57,033 nt of DNA from Akkermansia sp. (GCA_030535875.1 JAUNRC010000005.1:1-57033), one strand, 5' to 3'. Counted from the stretch's first letter, positions 43,045-51,932 are shown. Notes: generated from the sequence alone by a model not told the origin. Numbers and translations: made by a program.

Positions 43045-44454
43045 TTACTGAGCGGGGGTAAGAGAAGACTCGGGGTGTTCCTGAAGGAACTTGTCCATCA
43101 TGGCCTTGTCGGTAGCACGGGTGGTACACTCCTCGGCACTGATAATACCCTTGAGGTAAAGCTCTTGGAGCGAGTCGTCCATCAGGCGCATACCTTGCGC
43201 CTTACCGGTCTGAATGAGGCCGGGAATCATGAAAGTCTTACCCTCACGAATGCAGTTGGCGATAGCGGCGGTGTTCACCAGCATTTCCAGAGCCATCACG
43301 CGGCCGGTGCCGTCCTTCTTAGGAACAAGCTGCTGAGAAATGACACCTCGCAGCGATTCCGACACCATGATTCGGATGTGCTCACGCTCGTCCACGGGGA
43401 AGGCATCGAGCACGCGGTCAATCGTACGGGCAGCGGAACCGGTATGCAATGTACCGAGCACAAGGTGACCCGTTTCGGCTGCGGTCAAAGCGAGAGAAAT
43501 CGTCTCGAGGTTGCGCATTTCACCCACCATGATAACGTCGGGGTCCTGACGAAGAGCACCACGAAGAGCGCGACCGAACGACTCAGTATGCTTGTGAACC
43601 TCACGCTGGTTCACCTGACAGCCGATGGGCTCGAAAATGGCCTCGATAGGATCTTCCAAAGTAATGATGTGGTCGTGGCGGTCCTTATTGATAAAGTCGA
43701 TGATGGAGGCCAGCGTGGTGGATTTACCGGAGCCCACGGAACCCGTTACAAGGATAAGACCGTTCGTGAAACGTGTGAGCGGCACCACATATTCCTCGGG
43801 CAGGTTGATATCTTTCATCGTCAGCAACTTGCTGTTGATGATACGGAAGCACATGCTATAACCCAGACGCTGATCGACAACCGAGGAGCGATAACGACCG
43901 TTGGGGTTCTGGTAAGCGAAGTCAATGTCCCCCTTCTCCTTCAGACGGCTCCACTCCTTCTCTCCGAGGAAGCTGTCGACCAGAGCTTCGGCATCTTCAC
44001 GCGTAAGCAGAGGTGAGCCTTCCCACATGGGTTGCAGGTTACCGAAACGGCGCCAACTGGGGGCACAGGAAGCGGGGAGATGAATATCGGAGCAACGGGC
44101 ATCGATACCTTGCTTCAGAAAACAATCAACATTAAGCAAAAGCAAAATGAGAAGATAGCCGACCTCCTGCTTGTAAATATATGCATGGTACTTACCGGAG
44201 GGTGAGTCAGCGATAAAATCCACCACCCCCTCAGCCTCGAGCTTAGCGCGCTGCTCTTCGGAGGTACAGCTATTGACGAGGGCAACGGTATCCGCCTCGC
44301 TCAGAGCGGGGGCATCTTCCGCCATGGGCTCATACTGAGCCGCTTTCATCCAGTACGGCTGCAGTCCTACGCCGAGATATAGAGAAGGGCCGTAAATTTT
44401 AAGGCTCTCCTCCAGATATCGGTTTACATTATCAAAAATACATGTATCGCTCAT
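43045..44454 (-). CDS. PilT/PilU-type ATPase with duplicated N-terminal domain
   Basis: 469-aa paralogue of the downstream ATPase. The core has Walker A GSVGSGKST (238-246), ITLEDPIEAIF, VIMVGEMRNLETIS and LGTLHTGS. It is about 105 residues longer than PilT because the N-terminal PAS-like domain occurs twice: copy 1 at about 24-107 (LYLGVGLQPYW, ending YIYKQEVGYLLILLLLN) and copy 2 at about 120-207 (SDIHLPASCAPSWRRFGNLQ, ending VDQRLGYSMCFRIIN). Copy 1 has lost the SDxHL motif. The extra domain could bind a partner or cap the hexamer; that is inference. Confidence 0.9.
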   Translation of the reverse strand: MSDTCIFDNVNRYLEESLKIYGPSLYLGVGLQPYWMKAAQYEPMAEDAPALSEADTVALVNSCTSEEQRAKLEAEGVVDFIADSPSGKYHAYIYKQEVGYLLILLLLNVDCFLKQGIDARCSDIHLPASCAPSWRRFGNLQPMWEGSPLLTREDAEALVDSFLGEKEWSRLKEKGDIDFAYQNPNGRYRSSVVDQRLGYSMCFRIINSKLLTMKDINLPEEYVVPLTRFTNGLILVTGSVGSGKSTTLASIIDFINKDRHDHIITLEDPIEAIFEPIGCQVNQREVHKHTESFGRALRGALRQDPDVIMVGEMRNLETISLALTAAETGHLVLGTLHTGSAARTIDRVLDAFPVDEREHIRIMVSESLRGVISQQLVPKKDGTGRVMALEMLVNTAAIANCIREGKTFMIPGLIQTGKAQGMRLMDDSLQELYLKGIISAEECTTRATDKAMMDKFLQEHPESSLTPAQ

Positions 44455-44471
44455 ATTAACTTCACCACTCT

Positions 44472-44500
44472 ATCATGCCCGCTCAGTCATTGCCAGTCAA
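44472..44500 (-). promoter_or_regulatory. Promoter of the two pil ATPase genes
   Basis: Minus-strand TTGACT (44500-44495), 17-nt spacer, CATGAT (44477-44472). The leader would be about 10 nt. The -35 box starts right after the T run of the upstream terminator. Confidence 0.5.
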
Positions 44501-44507
44501 AAAACGC

Positions 44508-44542
44508 CAATTCCCCGAAAAAAACGAGTTTTCGGGGAATTG
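44508..44542 (-). terminator. Intrinsic terminator of the Sel1-like gene
   Basis: Perfect 14-bp stem CAATTCCCCGAAAA / TTTTCGGGGAATTG with a 7-nt loop. On the minus strand it is followed by GGCGTTTTTT, 30 nt after the stop. Confidence 0.85.
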
Positions 44543-44571
44543 CTATCGCTGAACGGAACGAAGATGAAATC

Positions 44572-45945
44572 TCAACGCGTCAGTTCATCCATAAAACGCC
44601 ACTTTCCTTCTTTCACAAACGAATCGTAGTACAGTGGGGCATCGGCCTCCCCTGCCTCGATGGCCATATTGAGATAAATGCGAGCGGTGGAGGGGTCGGG
44701 CTTGGCAGAGGCATTGCCGATAGCGGTGATAACCGCCATCATCGCATAAGCATGGCGAGAGCCGCTGATATGGTCATCCATGAGCGCATCGACAGCCTTG
44801 CGCAAGTCGGGAGCTACGCCATCACCATTGAAATACATACTGGCCAAGGCCTGATTGACCCACTGAGCATTTCTATCGCGAGCTTTCTCCATCAGAGCGA
44901 GGCCTTCGGCAGCATCCTGCTTACAACCTACACCCAGCACCTTACAATAGCCCACACCGGCAGTACCGTTCGGATCGCCGCACCGGTGTGCCAGTTGGAA
45001 AAGCTCATAGATACGCTCCTTGGGAATGTTCTTACCTTGGCCGTTGGCGTGCAGATAAGCCAACATCTGGTACGAAACGGCGTCTCCCATCATCACGGCC
45101 ATACTAAGCAGCCGCAAGCCTTCCGCCACTTTCTTATCATCACATTTTTCGATATCCAAAGTCTCGCGCAGAACCAGCTCCGTACCATAACGGCCCATAG
45201 CTGCCGGCAGGTGACGCTCCACAGCCTGCTGAATGTAAGTAGCAGACTTCTCGCTCGAGTCCACCTGGTACAGGGCAAAGGGAGCAAACGCGCTGCCATG
45301 TTCAGCAGCTCGCTCCATCCACACACGAGCGGATGAAGTATCGGGCTGCATAGCAGCAATCATCTCCTCAAGGTAATAATTTTTCTTCTTCAGCTCCGAG
45401 ACAATCTCCGGCTGGGTTATGCTGCCGTTAGCCATACGGCCGGAAACCATCAGGTAGAGCGCGCGCCCTTTTGCGCTTCCCTTACGGCAAGCATTCATCA
45501 GAGCAGTCATCGCCTTCTTTTTGACGGCAGACTCCACTTCATTCATGTTGACCGAACCGGCATACTCCACCATCGCAGGCACATACCCGGCGGCTGAAGC
45601 TCCCTCCAGCAAAGTTCCGGCGCGCGTGAGCAACTCGGGGTTAGTTGCACTCTGCACGCTCAGATAGTGCGACAACCACAGAGCCGCAGCGGGATTACCA
45701 CTTTCTGCAGCCTTTGTCATCAATCGGAAAAAAGTCAAAACATCACCACAATCATCGTACACCAGTGCCGCAGCCTCATAAAAATCCTCGCTGTTCTTCT
45801 TCACCATATCCTGCAACACGGCATTCAGGCGAGACTCAACTCCTGCAACGACAGGAGCTCCGGCAGATGCAGAGGGGGCAACAGTCGACTCGGCGGCAAT
45901 CAAACCGGCAGCACAAATAAGCGAAAGGAGCAACACGTTCTTCAT
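44572..45945 (-). CDS. Exported Sel1-like repeat protein
   Basis: 457-aa protein with a signal peptide (MKNVLLLSLICAAGLIAAES). The mature part consists of Sel1/TPR-like helical repeats, for example YQMLAYLHANGQGKN, GVGYCKVLGVGCKQDAAEG and ALASMYFNGDGVAPDLRKAV. Such arrays scaffold protein complexes in the envelope; the partner is unknown. The start at 45945 is fixed both by the signal peptide and by a TATAAT at 45958-45953, which covers the alternative ATG at 45954. Only 7 nt separate the -10 box and the ATG. Confidence 0.85.
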   Translation of the reverse strand: MKNVLLLSLICAAGLIAAESTVAPSASAGAPVVAGVESRLNAVLQDMVKKNSEDFYEAAALVYDDCGDVLTFFRLMTKAAESGNPAAALWLSHYLSVQSATNPELLTRAGTLLEGASAAGYVPAMVEYAGSVNMNEVESAVKKKAMTALMNACRKGSAKGRALYLMVSGRMANGSITQPEIVSELKKKNYYLEEMIAAMQPDTSSARVWMERAAEHGSAFAPFALYQVDSSEKSATYIQQAVERHLPAAMGRYGTELVLRETLDIEKCDDKKVAEGLRLLSMAVMMGDAVSYQMLAYLHANGQGKNIPKERIYELFQLAHRCGDPNGTAGVGYCKVLGVGCKQDAAEGLALMEKARDRNAQWVNQALASMYFNGDGVAPDLRKAVDALMDDHISGSRHAYAMMAVITAIGNASAKPDPSTARIYLNMAIEAGEADAPLYYDSFVKEGKWRFMDELTR

Positions 45946-45952
45946 ATCAGGC

Positions 45953-45982
45953 ATTATATATGAGAGCAGCGCACCTGAGCAA
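45953..45982 (-). promoter_or_regulatory. Promoter of the Sel1-like gene
   Basis: Minus-strand TTGCTC (45982-45977), 18-nt spacer, perfect TATAAT (45958-45953). Confidence 0.55.
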
Positions 45983-46035
45983 GCCATTTTTCTGACACTT
46001 TTTTGTAACACACAAAAAATCCGCGCTCCCTCATC

Positions 46036-46064
46036 TTGCAATTCCCCTTGCAATTTGCTATCAT
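46036..46064 (+). promoter_or_regulatory. Promoter of the 46.1-kb membrane protein gene
   Basis: TTGCAA (46036-46041), 17-nt spacer, TATCAT (46059-46064); 9 nt to ATG 46074. A second TTGCAA lies at 46048. Confidence 0.5.
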
Positions 46065-46073
46065 TTTCGTAAC

Positions 46074-46979
46074 ATGCATGAAGCTCGCAAAAAAAAGCTG
46101 AAAAGAATCTGCCGGATATTTCTTCTCTGTCTCGGTGCAAGCTGCCTGCTACTGACGGCTGTATGGTACGGCTTATGCTACTACCTCAATTCATGGCAAC
46201 TCATCAATCCCCCTGAATGCCACCCCGACTGGAGTGACGAACATCGCGCGGCCCTCATCGAACTGGATCACAAACTCCGCTCCGACAAACAAGTGGCAGG
46301 ATTGGCCCTCATGCGTATGGTCGATGAAGAAAAAATACAGCTAAAAAAATGGCACAGCTTCATCACTGTTCCAATCGCCACGCTGCAGGCATGGCGCGAT
46401 ATGGCAGCACCGGCAAGAGCGGCCCTGCACGAAGTCATGCGTAGCGGCAAAGGAGACATCTGCACCACAGAAGGTCTGCCGGTCGCTCAACTCGCCCTCA
46501 AGGCTCACCACCTTGCCCTCGCAAAAGAACTCATCCGCCGCGGAGCCAATCCCAACATGTCCTATATCAATTGGGCTCCGCTCACCATCTTAGACGATTC
46601 CCGCCTGACCATAACTGGCGATGTACTCGACGGCTTCTCCTACCTGCACGACTCCCTCAAAAAACATCTCAACAAAGAAGAAAAAGCCGACCTCCTCCGC
46701 TTACTCGAAGAACATGGCGGCGACATCAGGCAAGCACCCAATCAACGCCTCATCCTGCTCCTCGCCACTGCTTCCATTACTTCGGATGAGGGGTACGGTC
46801 TTGCGTGGGCTCTACGCCATGGTGCAACATGCGACCCGGAAACCCTGAAAGGAATAGCCGACCACTTGCAGCGCGAGGGATATCTCTCCCTACTCAGCGA
46901 ACTCCGGCAGGAAGGCTACCTGCCCCACCCTGATAAAGACAGCAAGCCCACAGAGCCGGCTCCCCTCAGCGATAAATGA
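46074..46979 (+). CDS. Membrane-anchored protein with ankyrin-like motif
   Basis: 301-aa protein with a basic N-terminus (MHEARKKKLKRIC) and one transmembrane helix (about 14-35), so the rest should face the periplasm. The segment LALKAHHLALAKELIRRGANPNMS resembles an ankyrin repeat, and a second, weaker one may lie at GLAWALRHGATCDPE. No catalytic motif is recognised. Its last 14 nt overlap the end of the convergent dxr gene. Confidence 0.8.
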   Translation: MHEARKKKLKRICRIFLLCLGASCLLLTAVWYGLCYYLNSWQLINPPECHPDWSDEHRAALIELDHKLRSDKQVAGLALMRMVDEEKIQLKKWHSFITVPIATLQAWRDMAAPARAALHEVMRSGKGDICTTEGLPVAQLALKAHHLALAKELIRRGANPNMSYINWAPLTILDDSRLTITGDVLDGFSYLHDSLKKHLNKEEKADLLRLLEEHGGDIRQAPNQRLILLLATASITSDEGYGLAWALRHGATCDPETLKGIADHLQREGYLSLLSELRQEGYLPHPDKDSKPTEPAPLSDK

Positions 46980-48129
46980 TGCGATGAGCCTCTTCGCGAG
47001 CCCAGGAATCGTCCTCCAGAATCATGTCCAACTGCCCCTTATAATCACGGGGACGAGCTTGCGAGAGCACCTTTTCCACTGTCTCCCATATTCCGGTAAA
47101 GCCGAGCTTACCATCCACAAATGCCTGAACCGCCACCTCATTGGCGGCATTGAACATAGCAGGCATGGTACCGCCCACCAGCCCGGACTGACGGGCAAGA
47201 TTCAGGGCCGGGAAATCATCCCAACGCGGTGCCTCGAACTTCAGGGCGGCAATCTGAGCAAGGTCGAGCTTCTTCAGGCTGTTCTCCAAGCGGTCCGGCC
47301 AAGTGACGGCATACTGAATCGGAAAACACATATCACTACTGCTCAACTGAGCAAGAATGGAGCCATCGCGGTATTCCACCAATGAATGAACAATACTCTG
47401 CGGGTGAACAATCACATCCACCCGCTCCATGGGGATGCCGAAAAGCCAGCGAGCCTCAATCATCTCCAAGCCCTTATTGAAAAGCGTGGCGGAGTCGATG
47501 GTAATCTTGCGCCCCATCTTCCAAGTAGGATGATTAAGGGCCTGTTCAAGCGTCACTTCAGCCAATTTTTCACGCGGAGTTGTTCGGAAAGGCCCACCGC
47601 TGGCCGTCAGGATAAGACGGCTGACCTGCTCCGCACCGCCCTTGTGCCCCTGAAGACACTGATAAATGGCATTGTGCTCACTATCAACCGGCAGAACATT
47701 TACCCCCTTGGCAGCGGCACGATTCATCACAACCTCACCGGCCATCACTAAAATTTCCTTCGAGGCAATAGCGAGGTCTTTCCCGGCCTCAATAGCCTGC
47801 AAGGTGGGTTTGAGGCCGGCCGTTCCGATGATGGAAACCAGCACCATGTCCGCCCCCTTCATGGTAGCCAACTCGCACAAGCCATCAAGCCCGGTCAGCA
47901 CGCGCGTACCGGCCGGCAGGAGACGTTGCAGCTCTGCGGCACGGGAGGAATCGAACAGGCACACATCTTTCACGCCGAACTCGATAGCCTGAGCAGCCAG
48001 CACATCCACGCTGCTGTGAGCTGCCAGACCTACCACCTCCATACGCTCAGGAATATCACGGGCAACTTTCAATGCGCTGGTACCGATGCTGCCTGTCGAG
48101 CCGAGAATTACTACCTTCTTTCGCTTCAT
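46966..48129 (-). CDS. dxr: 1-deoxy-D-xylulose 5-phosphate reductoisomerase
   Basis: 387-aa Dxr, the second step of the MEP isoprenoid pathway. The NADPH-binding GSTGSIGTSAL is near residue 10; the metal/substrate site includes LPVDSEHNAI and the flexible-loop region SGGPFRTTPRE and HPTWKMGRKITIDSATLFNKG appear in two adjacent stretches. The start at 48129 (MKRKKVVILG) is supported by the promoter just upstream; the frame is open far beyond, but across rnpB's promoter. It would supply precursors for menaquinone and cell-wall lipids. Confidence 0.95.
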   Translation of the reverse strand: MKRKKVVILGSTGSIGTSALKVARDIPERMEVVGLAAHSSVDVLAAQAIEFGVKDVCLFDSSRAAELQRLLPAGTRVLTGLDGLCELATMKGADMVLVSIIGTAGLKPTLQAIEAGKDLAIASKEILVMAGEVVMNRAAAKGVNVLPVDSEHNAIYQCLQGHKGGAEQVSRLILTASGGPFRTTPREKLAEVTLEQALNHPTWKMGRKITIDSATLFNKGLEMIEARWLFGIPMERVDVIVHPQSIVHSLVEYRDGSILAQLSSSDMCFPIQYAVTWPDRLENSLKKLDLAQIAALKFEAPRWDDFPALNLARQSGLVGGTMPAMFNAANEVAVQAFVDGKLGFTGIWETVEKVLSQARPRDYKGQLDMILEDDSWAREEAHRIIYR

Positions 48130-48139
48130 GTCTGAGTTC

Positions 48140-48168
48140 ACTATACTATCAAAGCAAGCATTTTGCAA
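48140..48168 (-). promoter_or_regulatory. Promoter of dxr
   Basis: Minus-strand TTGCAA (48168-48163), 17-nt spacer, TATAGT (48145-48140); 10 nt to the ATG. Confidence 0.6.
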
Positions 48169-48187
48169 GCAGGAACACATTTTACGC

Positions 48188-48216
48188 TTGCAAAATATCC
48201 GTTTGCATTGTAGATT
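48188..48216 (+). promoter_or_regulatory. Promoter of rnpB
   Basis: TTGCAA (48188-48193), 17-nt spacer, TAGATT (48211-48216). The predicted start near 48223 coincides with the 5' strand of helix P1. Confidence 0.6.
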
Positions 48217-48221
48217 AACAG

Positions 48222-48601
48222 CGCCGTTCGGGTTCGGGTGGTCGCTGTACGGCTGTGCCGTGTAGAGGAAAGTCCGGACATCATAAGGCAGCGTGTCCTC
48301 TGAAAAGGGGAGACTTCCGGAGCCAATGCCGGAGGGACGGAAAGTGCCACAGAAAACAAACCGCCCGTCAGGGTAAGGGTGAAAAGGTGGGGTAAGAGCC
48401 CACCGCTCCGAAGGTAACGACGGAGGCTCGGAAAACCCCGCGCGATGCAAGACAAACAGGGGAAGGGTCGCCTGCCCGCTTACAATCCCCGGGTAATAGT
48501 TGCACCCCGCTATAAACGCAGGGTACGGTTTCGACCGTAAGAAAAATGGCCACACAGCCCGCGAGGGCGGACAGAATCCGGCTTACAGAACCCGAACGGC
48601 A
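48222..48601 (+). ncRNA. rnpB: RNase P RNA, bacterial type A
   Basis: Catalytic RNA that trims tRNA 5' leaders. Helix P1 pairs GCCGTTCGGGT (48223-48233) with ACCCGAACGGC (48590-48600). Conserved stretches are present in order: GAGGAAAGTCCGGAC, ACAGAAAACAAACCGCC, AAGGTAACGACGGAGGCTC and a 3' GGCTTACAGAACCCG. The length is about 380 nt. It is divergent from dxr. Confidence 0.93.
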
Positions 48602-48771
48602 TCCCTCACTTACCGGCAAAGAATCGGCCTTTGTACAGCCTTACCCTTATTGCGGCACTTCAGGCAACTTCATGCCGGTCTTAAATCGACCGTATTTAGG
48701 AGATTCGCCATAGCGATTCGCCTGATATTGCGAATCTATCAAAGAGTCTCAGACATAAAAAAATCTAACAA
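48602..48771. other. Spacer after rnpB
   Basis: No gene. Inverted repeat AGATTCGC (48701-48708) / GCGAATCT (48730-48737) and a nested GATTCGC copy could form a loose hairpin, but there is no standard terminator. Confidence 0.4.
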
Positions 48772-49599
48772 TCACCATCCTAGCTTGGCCCGTAAACGAG
48801 CAGCATAATCATTTCCCGGCAGGGCCAACAATTTCAGCCCGACATCAGCCCGTTTTATGGTCAGGGTATCATTCACATTAATAACGTGAGCCGAACGACC
48901 ATCAACCGAGTAAATAATGGACTCCTCCACCCGACCGCGGCGAGCACGTGGACGCAGGGTAATTTCCATCGTATCGGGCACGACCACGGGGCGACTGGTC
49001 AGGCTGTGCGGGCAAATAGGAGTAAGGCTCATCACGCCTGCTGTCGGCCACAGCAAAGGCCCGCCGGCAGACAAAGAATAGGCCGTAGACCCCGTCGGAG
49101 TCGCGACCAACACACCATCGGCATGATAACGATTGAGCAGACAGCCGTTGAGCTCCACATCCACATCAATCATCTTACCGGTCTGAGCACGCATCAGGCA
49201 AACCTCATTGAGTGCCAAAAGAGGGTGCGGATAACAGTCCTCAAGCCCGCTCTGCGTGGCCTGCAACATAGCTCTCTCCTCAACCGCATACTCACCGGCG
49301 ACCAGAGCAGCCACCAACTGTTCCACCTCACGGCGACCGCACACGCTCAAAAAGCCAAGATGCCCGGTATTGATACCTCCCAACACCATGCCCTGTCTGG
49401 CGGCACGTGTTGCCGCCGCAAGCATGGTGCCGTCACCACCCAGGCATAGCAGCATATCGGCGGAACAATCCACACTGCGGTCGTATTCGCACACGCTCAC
49501 ACCGGCAGTCTGCAACAGCGAACCGAGCAACTGCAACAGCTCTCGGTTGCCGTTCGTGCGGCTCCCGGCCAGCAAGGCAATGGAACGTGGCGGGGTCAT
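48772..49599 (-). CDS. nadK: NAD kinase
   Basis: 275-aa NadK that makes NADP from NAD and ATP. The signature GGDGT (54-58) with Asp56, NTGHLGFL, the ALNEV segment and HADGVLVATPTGSTAYSLSAGGP match the family, as does CPHSLTSRP. It is the last gene of a minus-strand run corA-argB-nadK; 24 nt separate it from argB. Confidence 0.94.
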   Translation of the reverse strand: MTPPRSIALLAGSRTNGNRELLQLLGSLLQTAGVSVCEYDRSVDCSADMLLCLGGDGTMLAAATRAARQGMVLGGINTGHLGFLSVCGRREVEQLVAALVAGEYAVEERAMLQATQSGLEDCYPHPLLALNEVCLMRAQTGKMIDVDVELNGCLLNRYHADGVLVATPTGSTAYSLSAGGPLLWPTAGVMSLTPICPHSLTSRPVVVPDTMEITLRPRARRGRVEESIIYSVDGRSAHVINVNDTLTIKRADVGLKLLALPGNDYAARLRAKLGW

Positions 49600-49623
49600 G
49601 AAGAAAACTCAGAAAAAATAAAC

Positions 49624-50532
49624 TCAGCGCTGTTCGCGGACAATTTCCGTACCGATGCCCTCGGGCGTGAAAATCTCCAGCAGGAGAGTGTGCGGCAAAC
49701 GGCCGTCAACAAAGTGCACCTTGCGCACACCGGCATTGAGAGCATCTACCGCGCTCTTTACCTTAGGAATCATTCCGCCGGAGATAACACCTTCGTCTAT
49801 CAACTGGAAAGCCTCCTTACGATCAATACTCTTAATAATGGTGGACGGGTCCTTCGGGTCGAGCATCAGACCGGGAACATCAGAAATATAGACCAACTTC
49901 ACCGGCTTGAGCTCACAGGCAAGTGCGGCAGCGGCAAGGTCGGCGTTCACATTAAGTGCCTGATTGGTACCCAATTCACGGGCAAGCGGAGAGATAACAG
50001 GTGTGAGCTGAAGTGCAAGGGCCTCCTCCACTCGGCGCAACTGACTGCCGATGACACGCCCCACCATGCCGATGTCAACGGGATTGCCCTCGGCATCTTT
50101 TTCCATGAGCTTTTCGCCCACAAATACATTCGTACCGGGAATGCCCACAGCCTTGCCGCCGGCGGCACGCATCATCTCCACCAGACCGGGATTGATTGTG
50201 CCGGAGAGGGTTCGCTCCACGATGTCAATCGCCTCGGGCGTCGTCACACGCAGACCATTGACAAATCGAGCCTCCAAACCGGCATCAGCCATAGCCTTGG
50301 AAATAGCCTTACCCCCGCCGTGAACCACCACGGGGTTGAGCCCCATAGCCTCCATCACCACGATATCGCGCATAAGTGAGCGCACCAGCTCGGGATTATC
50401 CATAGCGGAACCGCCGAACTTAATCAGAATGGTCTTATCGCGATATGACTGCATGTAGGGAAGAGCCTCAATAAGAATGTCGGCCTTGCGGATTTCCTCT
50501 TCGGGTTTGATAACCTTACGTGTGCTGATCAT
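49624..50532 (-). CDS. argB: N-acetylglutamate kinase
   Basis: 302-aa amino-acid kinase, second step of arginine synthesis. It has LIKFGGSAM (ATP site), VVVHGGGKAI (substrate glycine loop), VNGLRVTTPEAIDIVE and SGGMIPKVKSA near the C-terminus. The N-terminal helix before the kinase fold is typical of the arginine-sensitive hexameric type, so feedback control is likely. The start at 50532 (MISTRKVIKP) lies 8 nt after the corA stop; a longer frame would overlap corA. Confidence 0.95.
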   Translation of the reverse strand: MISTRKVIKPEEEIRKADILIEALPYMQSYRDKTILIKFGGSAMDNPELVRSLMRDIVVMEAMGLNPVVVHGGGKAISKAMADAGLEARFVNGLRVTTPEAIDIVERTLSGTINPGLVEMMRAAGGKAVGIPGTNVFVGEKLMEKDAEGNPVDIGMVGRVIGSQLRRVEEALALQLTPVISPLARELGTNQALNVNADLAAAALACELKPVKLVYISDVPGLMLDPKDPSTIIKSIDRKEAFQLIDEGVISGGMIPKVKSAVDALNAGVRKVHFVDGRLPHTLLLEIFTPEGIGTEIVREQR

Positions 50533-50539
50533 GGTGATG

Positions 50540-51529
50540 TCAGATATAGCGTTTAAGTTTGAAAATGATAAGGGGGATGGCACCGGCAAGCACCATCATC
50601 ACCAGTGAAATCCAGAATCCCCACGGCGAATGCAGGAAGGGCATGTGGTCGAAGTTCATACCGAAAATGCTCGCTATCAGCGTAGGCGGCAGGAACACCA
50701 CGCTCATGATGGTGAACACCTTCACGATGTCGTTCTGCTCAATGTTAATAAGCCCCAGCACGGCATCGAGCATGAAGTTAATCTTATTGGAAAGGAATGA
50801 GGCGTACTCAGCCAGTGAGTTCACATCTCGGGAAACCGGGCGCAGCGGCACATACAGGCTGTCATGCGAGCTCAGGCACGAATCTTCATTCCCGGCAAAG
50901 GTTATCATGCGCAGGAGGTTGACCAGAGCATCGCGCTGACGGGTGATGAGGTCACCCACTCGCCCGAGTTCCTCCAGAGCATCACGCAGGTCATCCGTAT
51001 CGGGCGAGTATTCTTTCTCTTTGCGGTGCTTGTGCGTGCCGAACACCTTCTTGGACAGGGAGTCCAAATCGGCACCGAATCGTTCCAGAACGTCCGCCTG
51101 ACGATCAACCAAAGTCTCCAGCAGACCGATGAACACCAAATCGCGGTTCGTGTCCTGACGGCGCAGGAGCTGCTGAGAGAACATGCGGAAGGAATAGGAA
51201 TCGGTATGGCGGATGGTGATGAGCACACCGGATTTCAGGATGAAGGTAATTTCAGCAATCATCGGCTCATCCGTCTCCACCCTCGAGAGCACCGTCGTGG
51301 TCATGAAACGTGCTCCGTCTTCACAGTACAAACGGGAAGTAGCCTCAATTTCGCGCATCTCATCCTTCGTCGGCATTTCAATGGCGCAAAGCTGCTCGGC
51401 ATAGGCCAGTTCATCGGCATTCGGCGTAAGCAGGTCTATCCAAAAGATTTCCCCCTTGCGGTCGCTCTGTTCATCCAGACCGACCTTGCGGCTTATTCCC
51501 TGCTCAGACTGTGAATATATTCTAATCAT
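50540..51529 (-). CDS. corA: CorA-family magnesium/cobalt transporter
   Basis: 329-aa divalent-cation channel. A large cytoplasmic N-terminal domain (to about 265) is followed by two membrane helices, with the signature GMN at 290-292 and a C-terminal basic KLKRYI. It acts as a pentamer in the inner membrane. It heads the run with argB and nadK, apparently a chance operon of Mg2+ supply and kinases. Confidence 0.94.
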   Translation of the reverse strand: MIRIYSQSEQGISRKVGLDEQSDRKGEIFWIDLLTPNADELAYAEQLCAIEMPTKDEMREIEATSRLYCEDGARFMTTTVLSRVETDEPMIAEITFILKSGVLITIRHTDSYSFRMFSQQLLRRQDTNRDLVFIGLLETLVDRQADVLERFGADLDSLSKKVFGTHKHRKEKEYSPDTDDLRDALEELGRVGDLITRQRDALVNLLRMITFAGNEDSCLSSHDSLYVPLRPVSRDVNSLAEYASFLSNKINFMLDAVLGLINIEQNDIVKVFTIMSVVFLPPTLIASIFGMNFDHMPFLHSPWGFWISLVMMVLAGAIPLIIFKLKRYI

Positions 51530-51655
51530 CGCCGTTGCAGGAACAGTATGCCCGTTTCATCAACAAAAATCAAGCCTAATTTAGCTCTCAGCCCGCTTTC
51601 CGACGCCATTTACGAAAAAAATATCATGATTTCTCCTCACAAGGAGATTTAGATA

Positions 51656-51683
51656 TTGACGCTTGTTTCTTTCGTGGTATAGT
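51656..51683 (+). promoter_or_regulatory. Promoter of the PUR-domain gene
   Basis: TTGACG (51656-51661), 16-nt spacer, TATAGT (51678-51683), overlapped by a second TATAGT at 51683-51688. The ATG at 51693 is 9 nt after the first box. Confidence 0.6.
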
Positions 51684-51692
51684 ATAGTCTCA

Positions 51693-51932
51693 ATGGGTGA
51701 ACAACAACACCCCATTCCTACTACAGTGGACGACGATATCATTTGCACAGAAAAAATCATCGCAGATCGCAAAACTTTCTTCATTGACCTCAAAAGCAAT
51801 GCCAGAGGACGCGTGGTGCGCATAACGGAAAAAGTCAGCTCTAATCGTGACCGAATCATGGTCCCCGCAGAAATCCTCGATGATTTCATCGAAGCCCTGC
51901 AGGACATCCGCAAGGCTAACCTCGAAAACTGA
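51693..51932 (+). CDS. PUR-domain (DUF3276-like) nucleic-acid-binding protein
   Basis: 79-aa protein with one PUR-alpha-like module: IICTEKIIADRKTFFIDLKS, then GRVVRITEK and a C-terminal helix IMVPAEILDDFIEALQDI. Bacterial PUR proteins of this size dimerise and bind single-stranded DNA or RNA; they are common in Bacteroidota and spirochaetes. In-frame codons upstream (to 51663) lie within the promoter, so ATG 51693 is the start. Confidence 0.82.
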   Translation: MGEQQHPIPTTVDDDIICTEKIIADRKTFFIDLKSNARGRVVRITEKVSSNRDRIMVPAEILDDFIEALQDIRKANLEN

